Assembly: GCA_004551865.1 (NCBI GenBank)
Contig: SFPR01000001.1
Location: forward strand, 1 to 64,000
Length of the DNA stretch: 64,000 nt
Reading direction: 5' to 3'
Origin: Bacteroidales bacterium
GTDB taxonomy: Bacteria > Bacteroidota > Bacteroidia > Bacteroidales > P3
Both the position numbers and the translations under genes were made by a program. Each line of letters opens with the position of its first letter. The first letter of the stretch is position 1. The notes beneath the pieces were generated by a model. That model worked only from the letters and a program-made list of their open reading frames with translations, had not been told where the DNA came from and did no database searches. This document shows positions 52,640-61,000 of the stretch, piece by piece.

Positions 52640-53785
52640 ATGAATTTTTTGCAGTACAGACCCACAACTTTGGTTTTGGTGATAGTTATCTGCCTTGCAG
52701 TTGTGTTGGCAATACAGATTATTTATTATTTTTGTGTCTATGGCAAGTTGATATTCAACAAAAAGAAAAAGCAAACCGAAGATACCGGTTCTCAGACTGA
52801 GGCTTTGCCTCCTGTGTCTGTTGTCATTGCTGCCAAAAATGAAGAATATCATTTGAAAGACAAGCTCGTTTTCTTCTTGGAACAGGACTATCCCGAATTT
52901 GAAGTCATAGTTGTCAATGATGCTTCAACCGATGAGTGCGAGTATGTACTCAAAGCTTTCTCCAAATTGTACCCCTGCCTCAAAGTTGTCAATATTGTCG
53001 AGAACGTAAACAAGTTCAGAGGCAGGAAGTTCCCCATTTCTCTCGGCATAAAGTCTGCAAAATATGACCATATAGTGCTTGCCGGAGCCGATTGCGTACC
53101 CTCGGGCTTTGAATGGTTGAAAAACTTGGCTCGTAACTTCTCCGAAAAAAAAGAAGTGGTACTCGGTTTTTGCACCTACACCAAACAAAAAGGGCTTTTC
53201 AAATTTCTCTTGCAATATGACAACCTTACGACGGCAATGAACTACATGGGACTTGCACTTTCGGGGCATCCATATCGCGGAGACGGCAGGAACATTGCAT
53301 TCAAAAAAGACTTGTTTTTCAAAGTTGGCGGATTTACCAAACACTACAATCTTCCGCTTGGCGAAGACGACATCTTCATAAGAAACGTCTCCACAGCCTC
53401 AAACACAACCGTCAGTCTGACGCCCGAGAGCTTTCTTTCCTCCGATGCAAAACACACATACAAAGAATGGAAACGACAAAAAATCGACCGTCTTTCAACC
53501 TACAAATACTACAAACCAAGCATCAAGTTCTTGTTGTCAATACCCAATATCACAACTCTTTTATTCTACGCATTTGTAATAACATTGCTGCTTTTGTCGT
53601 TACCATTTGAGTACGTCATATTGGCAATAGTAATCAAGTTCGTGTTGCAAATTTTAATATATTTCAAGTCTTGCAAACGTCTCGGAATAAAAAGAGTTTT
53701 TATCTTTGCACCGCTGATTGAATTGTACTTTTTGTTGCTTAATGCAGAATTGCGATTATTGTCATTGTTTAGAAAGAAGAAATAG
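52640..53785 (+). CDS. Membrane-anchored family 2 glycosyltransferase
   Basis: The 381-aa protein has an N-terminal helix (LVLVIVICLAVVLAIQIIYYF), a GT-A catalytic domain (PPVSVVIAAKNEEYHLKDKL, VIVVNDASTDE, LAGADCVPSG, LGEDDIFIRN) and two or three C-terminal helices (LFYAFVITLLLLSLPFEYVI). It is a processive-type or polyisoprenyl-linked transferase, probably for envelope polysaccharide. The sugar is unknown. The stop is directly followed by the sigma-factor start, so the two are co-translated. Confidence 0.87.
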   Translation: MNFLQYRPTTLVLVIVICLAVVLAIQIIYYFCVYGKLIFNKKKKQTEDTGSQTEALPPVSVVIAAKNEEYHLKDKLVFFLEQDYPEFEVIVVNDASTDECEYVLKAFSKLYPCLKVVNIVENVNKFRGRKFPISLGIKSAKYDHIVLAGADCVPSGFEWLKNLARNFSEKKEVVLGFCTYTKQKGLFKFLLQYDNLTTAMNYMGLALSGHPYRGDGRNIAFKKDLFFKVGGFTKHYNLPLGEDDIFIRNVSTASNTTVSLTPESFLSSDAKHTYKEWKRQKIDRLSTYKYYKPSIKFLLSIPNITTLLFYAFVITLLLLSLPFEYVILAIVIKFVLQILIYFKSCKRLGIKRVFIFAPLIELYFLLLNAELRLLSLFRKKK

Positions 53786-54394
53786 ATGAGTTGTCCTCAT
53801 AAGTTGTCAAACAGAGCCGAAATGGATTACGAATTGGTCATCAAGGCAAGAGACAAAGGCGACCAGCAAGCCTACGCCTCATTGATGAACCGATACCGTG
53901 AGCCTTTGTACTACATGCTCTTGAAGATGACGGGCTGCACCACCGACGCAGAAGACTTGACAATAGAAGCCTTCGGCAAGGCATTCAAATCTATCGACAC
54001 ATATACACCCGACTATGCTTTCAGCACATGGCTTTTCAGAATAGCAACCAATAATTGCATCGACTTTATAAGGAAGAAACGAGCTCCCACCGTCTCTATG
54101 GACAACCTATATACCGACATAGACGGCGAAAATGTGGCAATAAATATCCCTTCCGAGAACCTCGACCCCGAAGAGATAATAATCGACCGACAAAAGAAAG
54201 AAACCATGAGAGAAATTGTGGCAAAGCTCAAACCGCACTACAAAATTCTCATAGAGCTTCGCTACTTTGACGAAAAGACATACGACGAAATTGCAGAGCA
54301 ACTGCAAATCCCCATAGGAACAGTCAAGGCAAAACTTTTCAGAGCGAGAGAATTTCTCTCTCAAATGATAAAAGATTGTAAGGAACTTCAATAA
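53786..54394 (+). CDS. ECF-type RNA polymerase sigma factor
   Basis: The 202-aa sigma-70-family protein has region 2 (YRYREPLYYMLL-like core, CTTDAEDLTIEAFGKAFKSI, STWLFRIATNNCIDFIRKK) and region 4 (DEKTYDEIAEQLQIPIGTVKAKLFRAREFL). A conserved longer linker carries IPSENLDPEEIIIDRQKKETM. No anti-sigma gene is adjacent. The ATG at 53786 directly abuts the upstream stop; a second Met 12 codons later (AEMDYELV) could also be used. It is followed 13 bp later by the GNAT gene. Confidence 0.92.
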   Translation: MSCPHKLSNRAEMDYELVIKARDKGDQQAYASLMNRYREPLYYMLLKMTGCTTDAEDLTIEAFGKAFKSIDTYTPDYAFSTWLFRIATNNCIDFIRKKRAPTVSMDNLYTDIDGENVAINIPSENLDPEEIIIDRQKKETMREIVAKLKPHYKILIELRYFDEKTYDEIAEQLQIPIGTVKAKLFRAREFLSQMIKDCKELQ

Positions 54395-54407
54395 CATTGT
54401 TTTCAAA

Positions 54408-54971
54408 ATGGAACAACTACACTTCGAGAAACTATACCCGGAGGGTAAAAGTACAGACTTTTTGGCAGAAGAGTTTGTAAGAGAGCTGTACAATTCTGCA
54501 TTTCCCGAAGACGAAAGACGAGATTTTGAACTCGTCTGCCAAATGGACGGCGACACAAGCCTCGATTTCTTTCTGATAAGGAACGAAAATCAACAGCTTG
54601 CAGGCTTCATATCGCTTTGGGACTTTGAGAGCTTTGTGTATATTGAGCATTTTGCAACTTGTGAGGCTTTCAGAGGACAAGGAATAGGGGCAAGGGTGAT
54701 GCAGAGGCTGCAAAACACCATAAGCAAACCAATCATCTTTGAGGTCGAACTGCCCGACAATCCCTTGGCAAAGCGGAGAATAGACTTCTACAAGCGATGC
54801 GGCTTCGATGTATTGCCATATCCATATACCCAGCCGCCATACGACAAAGACAAACACAGCATTCCCATGCTTATAATGACCCAAAGCGACAAAGCTCTGA
54901 GCGAAAAGGAATTTGAAAAGGTGGTTGAACACCTGCACAGAGAGGTTTATGGAGTGCAAAAAGAAGCATGA
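54408..54971 (+). CDS. GNAT-family N-acetyltransferase
   Basis: The 187-aa protein has the acetyl-CoA-binding motif A (IEHFATCEAFRGQGIGARVM, R-G-x-G-I/G-x) and motif B with NPLAKRRIDFYKRCGFDVL. The acceptor cannot be read from sequence. It is the third gene of the group with the glycosyltransferase and sigma factor. Confidence 0.88.
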   Translation: MEQLHFEKLYPEGKSTDFLAEEFVRELYNSAFPEDERRDFELVCQMDGDTSLDFFLIRNENQQLAGFISLWDFESFVYIEHFATCEAFRGQGIGARVMQRLQNTISKPIIFEVELPDNPLAKRRIDFYKRCGFDVLPYPYTQPPYDKDKHSIPMLIMTQSDKALSEKEFEKVVEHLHREVYGVQKEA

Positions 54972-55014
54972 GAGACCCAAAACAGACAAAAAAACGAAGA
55001 AAAACGACATTTTT

Positions 55015-55045
55015 TTTGCAGGTTTCAAAAAAAGTCGTACCTTTG
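55015..55045 (+). promoter_or_regulatory. Promoter of tRNA-Arg
   Basis: TTTG (55015-55018), a 19-bp spacer, TACCTTTG (55038-55045); the tRNA starts 20 bp later. Confidence 0.7.
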
Positions 55046-55064
55046 CAGTCGCAAAAGCAATAAG

Positions 55065-55138
55065 GGCCACGTAGCTTAACTGAATAGAGTCCCTGATTAC
55101 GGCTCAGGAGGTTGCAGGTTTGAATCCTGCCGTGGTCA
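55065..55138 (+). tRNA. tRNA-Arg (anticodon ACG)
   Basis: This 74-nt cloverleaf has acceptor GGCCACG with CGTGGTC, anticodon stem CCTGA/TCAGG with loop TTACGGC (ACG, read as ICG after deamination), and T arm GCAGGTTTGAATCCTGC. CCA is not encoded. Confidence 0.93.
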
Positions 55139-55140
55139 CA

Positions 55141-55171
55141 AGAGGCAAGCCAAACGGCTTGCCTCTTTTTG
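55141..55171 (+). terminator. Terminator of tRNA-Arg
   Basis: AGAGGCAAGCC pairs perfectly with GGCTTGCCTCT around AAAC, then TTTTG. Confidence 0.9.
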
Positions 55172-55214
55172 TTTTATCCCCATTCCCGAATTGCAGAACC
55201 TGTTTTATAATCTC

Positions 55215-55263
55215 GAAAGGGCAGAAGCGTCTCTCTTGTGCGAGCTTAGGCTTCTGCCCTTTC
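55215..55263. other. 14-bp perfect stem-loop of unknown role
   Basis: GAAAGGGCAGAAGC (55215-55228) pairs with GCTTCTGCCCTTTC (55250-55263) around a 21-nt loop. No T-run follows and the flanks hold no gene. Nothing else is recognised between 55172 and 55370. Confidence 0.6.
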
Positions 55264-55370
55264 GGCGGAGAACAATCTCTTTTTCAGAGTTTAGAAGTTG
55301 AATATCCTGTAACTGATGTTCAGATTGAAAGACGATTTTGCAACCTTTGCTCCAAATGGCATTCTCCCAC

Positions 55371-55446
55371 ACGCCGTTTTGCTCAAATGAAACGGCGATT
55401 GAGAAAAACGAAACGCCGTTTTGTCGCCGCAAAATGGCGTTTCATT
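55371..55446. repeat. 21-bp-period palindrome array (copy 6)
   Basis: Cores CACGCCGTTTT, GAAACGGCGATT, GAAACGCCGTTTT and AAAATGGCGTTTC have their central positions at 55372, 55393, 55414 and 55435, exactly 21 bp apart. Confidence 0.9.
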
Positions 55447-55538
55447 TTTACTATTTCTAAAACATTGATTTGCAATATAGTATTTGTGTGGTTGAAGCCT
55501 TGATTTGGTTGAAATGTTTGACAGAAAAACAGCAACAA

Positions 55539-55569
55539 TTTGTCAATCAGAAAACATTTTCTATATTTG
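55539..55569 (+). promoter_or_regulatory. Promoter of the small exported protein
   Basis: TTTG (55539-55542), a 19-bp spacer, TATATTTG (55562-55569). The 130-nt leader parallels the one at 7148-7243. Confidence 0.65.
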
Positions 55570-55699
55570 TAGTCGGAAAACAAAGCGAAAAGGTTTTCGA
55601 GAATCAAACAAAAAAAAGAAGAAGCACAAGGAGAAAAAGAAAGAATTATTGTTTTGACTTGGGCAGATTAAAATAAAACGGATTAAAAACAACAGATAG

Positions 55700-56290
55700 A
55701 TGAGAAAATTTTTGACATTGTTGGCAATGATTGCCATTTCAGCAAGCGTATTTGCACAAAAAGAAGTTACAAAGTTTATGGGAATACCGGTCGATGGCAG
55801 TCCCACAGAAATGATTAAAAAGTTAAAGGCTAAAGGATTTAAGACAGACGAGGATTTTATACAGGCTGTCAAACGTGGTTCCGTTGATTGGGACGGACCG
55901 GAGTTGTTGATTGGACGTTTTAACGGAGAAAAAGTCAGAGTATCGCTTCTGGTTGAACAAAATAAGGTTTGTAGAATTTGTCTTTCAGATAAGAATAATC
56001 GTGATGAAACCCAAATCAAAATACGGTTTAATACTCTTGTCAGACAATTTGAAAACAATGATAAATATGTATACTTTTATGAACAAACAATAGCTGACGA
56101 TGAGGATATATCATACCAAATGACAGTGAACAAGAAACAATATGAGGCTGTTTTTGGTCAAAAAGGCGAAGACGGAACGGTAGATGAAAAAAGGATAGTT
56201 TGGTTTACGATAGTCGAAGGTTCCGATGGTTACAAGATAGCTATGTTCTATGACAACAAATACAATGAGGCTGACGGAAGTGATTTGTAA
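55700..56290 (+). CDS. Small exported protein of unknown function
   Basis: The 196-aa protein has a signal peptide (MRKFLTLLAMIAISASVFAQ). The mature part begins TKFMGIPVDGSPTEMIKKLKAKGF, a pattern that I recognise from uncharacterised Bacteroidales exported proteins. It continues with mixed alpha/beta segments to an acidic C-terminus. No sorting domain or lipobox is present, so it is likely periplasmic. It is monocistronic. Confidence 0.75.
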   Translation: MRKFLTLLAMIAISASVFAQKEVTKFMGIPVDGSPTEMIKKLKAKGFKTDEDFIQAVKRGSVDWDGPELLIGRFNGEKVRVSLLVEQNKVCRICLSDKNNRDETQIKIRFNTLVRQFENNDKYVYFYEQTIADDEDISYQMTVNKKQYEAVFGQKGEDGTVDEKRIVWFTIVEGSDGYKIAMFYDNKYNEADGSDL

Positions 56291-56381
56291 AAACAGAGAG
56301 TTTGTAGCTCAGATGCAAATTTGAAACAAGTATATACCCTGCCAAAAACAGCAAAGTGTTTACGCAGGTTTGGTTGCGGAG

Positions 56382-56428
56382 AAAAGCAAAACGCCGTATC
56401 GTTCTTCCGATATGGCGTTTTGCTTTTG
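56382..56428. terminator. Bidirectional terminator built from a two-unit 21-bp palindrome pair
   Basis: AAAAGCAAAACGCCGTATCG pairs with CGATATGGCGTTTTGCTTTT around a 5-nt loop. The two halves carry AAACGCC and GGCGTTT cores 21 bp apart, like the arrays elsewhere. It separates the exported protein gene from panB. Confidence 0.8.
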
Positions 56429-56456
56429 TTGTTTTAATGTTTTGCTTTGTCAGTGC

Positions 56457-57275
56457 TTAGTATTGCTCTTGTGAATTGGGGAAGTCTCTTTCTCTTACGT
56501 CTTTGACGTACTGCCCTATAGCTTGTGTGATTTGGTTTCCTATGTCTGCATAGCGTCTCAAAAAGCGTGGAGTAAACTCTTGCGTAATTCCAAGCATATC
56601 ATGCAAGACAAGGACTTGTCCATCGACCTCTCCTCCTGCACCAATGCCGATTACGGGTATTCGGAGTTCCAATGCGATTTGTGCTGCGAGGCTTGCAGGG
56701 ATTTTTTCCAACACTATGGCAAAGCAACCTGCGTCTTCCAACAGGTGGGCGTCTCTTATCAGCTTGTCGGCTTCTGCCTGCATGGTTGCCCTTACGGCAT
56801 ACGAGCCGAATTTGTTAATTGATTGGGGCGTCAGTCCCAAGTGTCCCATTACGGGAACTCCTGCCGAGATAATTCGTTTGACCGATTCCAAAATCTCTTC
56901 TCCGCCCTCCATTTTGACGGCATTGGCTTCGGTCTCTTTCATTATTCTGATTGCCGAGCAGAGTGCTTCTTTGGAGTTGCCCTGATAGGTTCCGAATGGC
57001 AAATCTACAACAACCAATGCTCTTTGGCAGGCTCTCACCACGCTTGAAGCATGGTATATCATCTCGTTGAGGGTTATCGGAAGGGTAGAAGAGTATCCTG
57101 CCATTACGTTTGCTGCCGAGTCTCCCACCAAAACCGCATCCACTCCCGACATATCGACCAACTTTGCCATCGAATAGTCGTATGCCGTTATCATTGCTAT
57201 CTTTTCGCCTTTGTCTGCCATGGTTTGCAGAGTTTTGACGGTGATTTTCTTACTGTCTTTCTTTGCTACTGACAT
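56457..57275 (-). CDS. panB: 3-methyl-2-oxobutanoate hydroxymethyltransferase
   Basis: The 272-aa TIM-barrel enzyme makes ketopantoate from 2-oxoisovalerate and methylene-THF in pantothenate/CoA synthesis. Motifs are [59 protein letters not shown] and [14 protein letters not shown]. The Mg-binding Asp residues and catalytic Glu (VLEKIP) are present. The start at 57275 ([13 protein letters not shown]) is preferred over a longer frame reaching 57323. Confidence 0.96.
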   Translation of the reverse strand: MSVAKKDSKKITVKTLQTMADKGEKIAMITAYDYSMAKLVDMSGVDAVLVGDSAANVMAGYSSTLPITLNEMIYHASSVVRACQRALVVVDLPFGTYQGNSKEALCSAIRIMKETEANAVKMEGGEEILESVKRIISAGVPVMGHLGLTPQSINKFGSYAVRATMQAEADKLIRDAHLLEDAGCFAIVLEKIPASLAAQIALELRIPVIGIGAGGEVDGQVLVLHDMLGITQEFTPRFLRRYADIGNQITQAIGQYVKDVRERDFPNSQEQY

Positions 57276-57365
57276 TTTTGTTTGTCCTTTATGTGTGTTC
57301 TTTTCCGAGGGCAAAATTAGCAATGTTTTTTCTTTTGGCTTGTTTTTTTGCTGTTTTATTTTCTT

Positions 57366-57402
57366 TTTGCAGACCCCAAATGGGTAATTCTTCGTACTTT
57401 TG
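57366..57402 (+). promoter_or_regulatory. Promoter of ruvA-sprA
   Basis: TACTTTTG at 57395-57402, with TTTG 25 bp upstream (spacer longer than usual). It supports the ruvA start at 57419 rather than the longer frame from 57263. Confidence 0.45.
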
Positions 57403-57418
57403 TGGAAAATTTGAGTGT

Positions 57419-57997
57419 ATGTTTGAGTTTATCGAGGGTATATTTGAGGAGCTTACTCCTTCGTATGTGATAATCAACACTTCGGGAGTGGGTTTTCGGG
57501 TCGAGATTTCGTTGAATTGCTATGAGGAGTTGAAAAACAAACAAAACGGCAGGCTGTTTATTCATCAAATCATAAGAGAAGACGCTCATCTTTTGTTCGG
57601 CTTTGCTTCTGCAAGAGAAAGAGAGCTTTTCAGGGCGTTGATTTCGGTGAGCGGCATTGGTGCAAACACGGCACGAATGATGCTCTCTTCGCTTAGCGAA
57701 GATGAACTCATAAGAGCCGTTGTCAGTGAGGATATTGCAAAAATCAAAAGCATAAAGGGCATAGGCTTGAAGACGGCTCAGAGGGTCATAATAGAGCTTA
57801 AAGATGTTTTGTCGAAGTTTGAGACAGAACAAAGCAATACTTGCAGCGACAATAAAAACCGACAGGAGGCGTTATTAGCTTTGCAGACGCTCGGTTTCAA
57901 CAAGCTGCTTATCGAAAAGGCTTTGGATAAGATTTGCAAAGACAAGAGAGAGGCAAGTGTTGAAGACTTGATACGTTTGGCTCTGAAAATATTATAA
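57419..57997 (+). CDS. ruvA: Holliday junction DNA helicase subunit RuvA
   Basis: The 192-aa protein binds four-way junctions as a tetramer and loads RuvB. It has an N-terminal OB fold ([20 protein letters not shown]...GVGFRVEIS), tandem helix-hairpin-helix motifs ([16 protein letters not shown] and [20 protein letters not shown]), and the C-terminal domain III ([21 protein letters not shown]) that contacts RuvB. sprA starts 24 bp after its stop, an arrangement resembling that in other Bacteroidales. Confidence 0.95.
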   Translation: MFEFIEGIFEELTPSYVIINTSGVGFRVEISLNCYEELKNKQNGRLFIHQIIREDAHLLFGFASARERELFRALISVSGIGANTARMMLSSLSEDELIRAVVSEDIAKIKSIKGIGLKTAQRVIIELKDVLSKFETEQSNTCSDNKNRQEALLALQTLGFNKLLIEKALDKICKDKREASVEDLIRLALKIL

Positions 57998-58021
57998 TAT
58001 TGTTTTGTGTTAAGGCTGCCG

Positions 58022-61000
58022 ATGAGGTTTTTTGAGGACAGATTATTTGTTTGGTTACTTGGTTTTGCCACAGTGGTTTGTGTGTGCTTTGCAGACAGCC
58101 TCATGGCTCAGCAAGATGACCTCAGATACCCGATAAACGACAGCACCAAAAGTCCTCTCTATCTCACTTCTCCCCAAAATATCACAACGAGTGTGGAGTA
58201 TTCTGCCGAGGACAATGAATACTATCTGATAAAAAAGGCAGGCGATATTGTGATTGAGCGAAAAATTTTGTCCTTTTCGGAATATCAGAACTACGACTTG
58301 GACAAGATGATTGACGACTATTGGAAAAATCGTTCCATGACCTCGAAAGTTGCAGCCACTTCGACTGACGGAGGTTTGAGCAGCCTTATCCCGCAGCTGA
58401 AAATCAACAGCGAACTGTTTGAGACCATATTCGGAGGACAGACAATAGACATCAGACCGAGCGGAAATGCAGAGATAAAACTCGGATTTCTCAACAATAG
58501 AAACGAAAACCTTGCATTGAGCGAAAGCCAGCGAAGCAACACGAGCTTGGACTTTGACATGAACTTTCAGGTCAATGTGCTTGCACAGATAGGAACGGCA
58601 ATCAACCTCAATTTTAACTACAACACCGAAGCTACTTTTGACTTTGAGAACGAAATGAAGCTCAAATATGAGGGCAAGGAAGACGATATTGTTCAACTCC
58701 TTGAGGGAGGAAACATCAGCTTTCCGCTTCCGCTTTCACTCATTCAGGGAACACAATCTCTTTTTGGTGCAAAAACCAAGTTGAAGTTCGGAAACCTCAC
58801 CTTGGACGCTGTTGTTTCGCAACAGAAGTCTGAGTCTTCGTCGGTTACCGTGCAGGGCGGGGCTCAAATGGACGAGTTTAACTTCAAAGCCGACCAATAC
58901 GATGCCAACAGACACTTCTTCATTTCTCAATACTTCTATGACAACTACAACAATGCAATGAGTACCCTGCCGATAATCAACTCCAACATCGTGATTACCA
59001 AGATTGAGGTGTGGAGGACAAATGTGGGAGCGGCTGTTACCAACAACAGAAACATCGTTGCCTTCTCGGACTTGGGAGAAGCCAAGCCCTACGGACAAAA
59101 CCCTTCGATTGAGCGTCCGGGAGCAGGAGCTTTGCCCGACCAAAATCTATCAAACAGACTTCTCGATGTGGTAGATGTAAATTCTTTGAGAAACATCAAC
59201 ACCATAAGCTCCTATTTGCAGGGAATGGGTTTTGTTTCGGGACAGAATTATGAGAAAGTCGAAAGCGCTCGAAAGCTCTCTTCAAACGAATATACATTCA
59301 ATCCCAAACTTGGATTTATCTCTCTTACCACACCTCTTTCGGCAGATCAGGTTTTGGCGGTTGCTTTCCGTTATCAGATTGTGGGAGATACCGCAACTTA
59401 TCAGGTCGGAGAGTTTTCGGACGAGGGAGTGTCAGATCCCAATACCTTGGTTGTAAAACTGTTGAAAAGCTCTTCGCTCAATGTTCGCAACCCTATTTGG
59501 AAACTGATGATGAAGAATGTCTATCGCATTCCCGATGCTTACCAGATTTCGGAAGAGGATTTTCGTCTGAATATTTTGTATCAGGCAGACGAAGACGGAG
59601 TGCAGACGGGATATTTCAGAGATGGAGACTATCAGGGCATACCTCTTTTGCAGGTGTTCGGCTTGGACAGAATGGACAATCAGCAATACATGTATCCCGA
59701 CGGAGTGTTCGACTTTGTCGATAATGCCACAACCGCAGGTGGAACAATACAAAGAGACAAGGCTTTGATATTCTTTCCGACCGTTGAGCCTTTTGGCAAA
59801 GATTTGAGGGCTACCTTGAACAATGACGAGCTTGCCGACAAGTATTGTTTTGACTCTCTTTACACCCTTTCGAAGTCTCAGGCAGAGCAGTACCCCAATC
59901 AAAACAAGTTCTACTTGGAAGGAAGGTTCAAATCCTCGTCGGGAGCGGAGATTTCTCTCGGTTCGATGAACGTACCCCAAGGTTCGGTAAAGGTAATGGC
60001 AGGAGGAATAACACTTACCGAAGGAACAGACTATACTGTCGATTATGCAATGGGACGAGTGAGGATTATCAACCAAGGCTATCTCAATTCGGGAACACCG
60101 ATTACCGTATCGACAGAAGCCAACTCGGTGTTCAGTTCGGTAACCAAGAGCTTGTTTGGACTGAGAGCCAACTACGAAGTAAACAAAGACTTCACACTCG
60201 GAGCTACCTTGATGAAGCTGCATGAAAGCCCCGTAACTCAAAAAGTGAACTACCAAGAAGAGCCTTCGAGCAACACCATTTGGGGTGTGGATATGAACTT
60301 TCGCAAAGAAGTTCCTCTGATTACAAAATTGGTCGATTTGCTTCCGTTTTACCAAACCAAAGCACCGTCTTATTTGAATTTCAGCGGAGAGTTTGCACAC
60401 TTTATTCCCGGCAATCCCAAAGTGATAGGCAAAACAGGAACAGCATACATTGATGACTTTGAAACAGCAAAACGTTCCTACGACATGAAAGCTGTCAGTT
60501 CGTGGTCTTTGGCTTCGACCCCTCAAGACTACAACACCCATAACCCGATGTTCCCCGAAACAGCCAAACACTTGGGATTGACATACGGATTTAACAGAGC
60601 AAAGATTGCATGGTACTACATAGACGAGAATTTCTATCGTCAGCCGCCTGCCAACATAAGCAATGACGATTGCTCTCTGCCTTATACTCGCCCGATTGAA
60701 GAAAGAGAGTTTCACCCAAACAAGGAACTCACTCAGGAAGAGATGAGAAACATAAGGGAGTTCAACATTGCGTTTTATCCTTCGGAGAGAGGACCTTACA
60801 ACTTCGACACCACATCGTCCTATTCGGCAGGATTGTTGCCGGACGGCAGCCTCAAAGACCCGCAGACACGTTGGGGCGGAATAATGAGAAAGTTAGAGCC
60901 TACCGACTTTGAGGCAGCCAATATAGAATATATCGAATTTTGGATGATGGATCCTTTTATCGAAAATCCTCAACACAGCGGTGGTAAGCTCTATTTCAAC

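Noticed and set aside
59432..60715. 427-aa minus-strand ORF
   Set aside because: It lies entirely antisense within sprA and its translation is Cys/His/Arg/Val-rich with no protein-like pattern.
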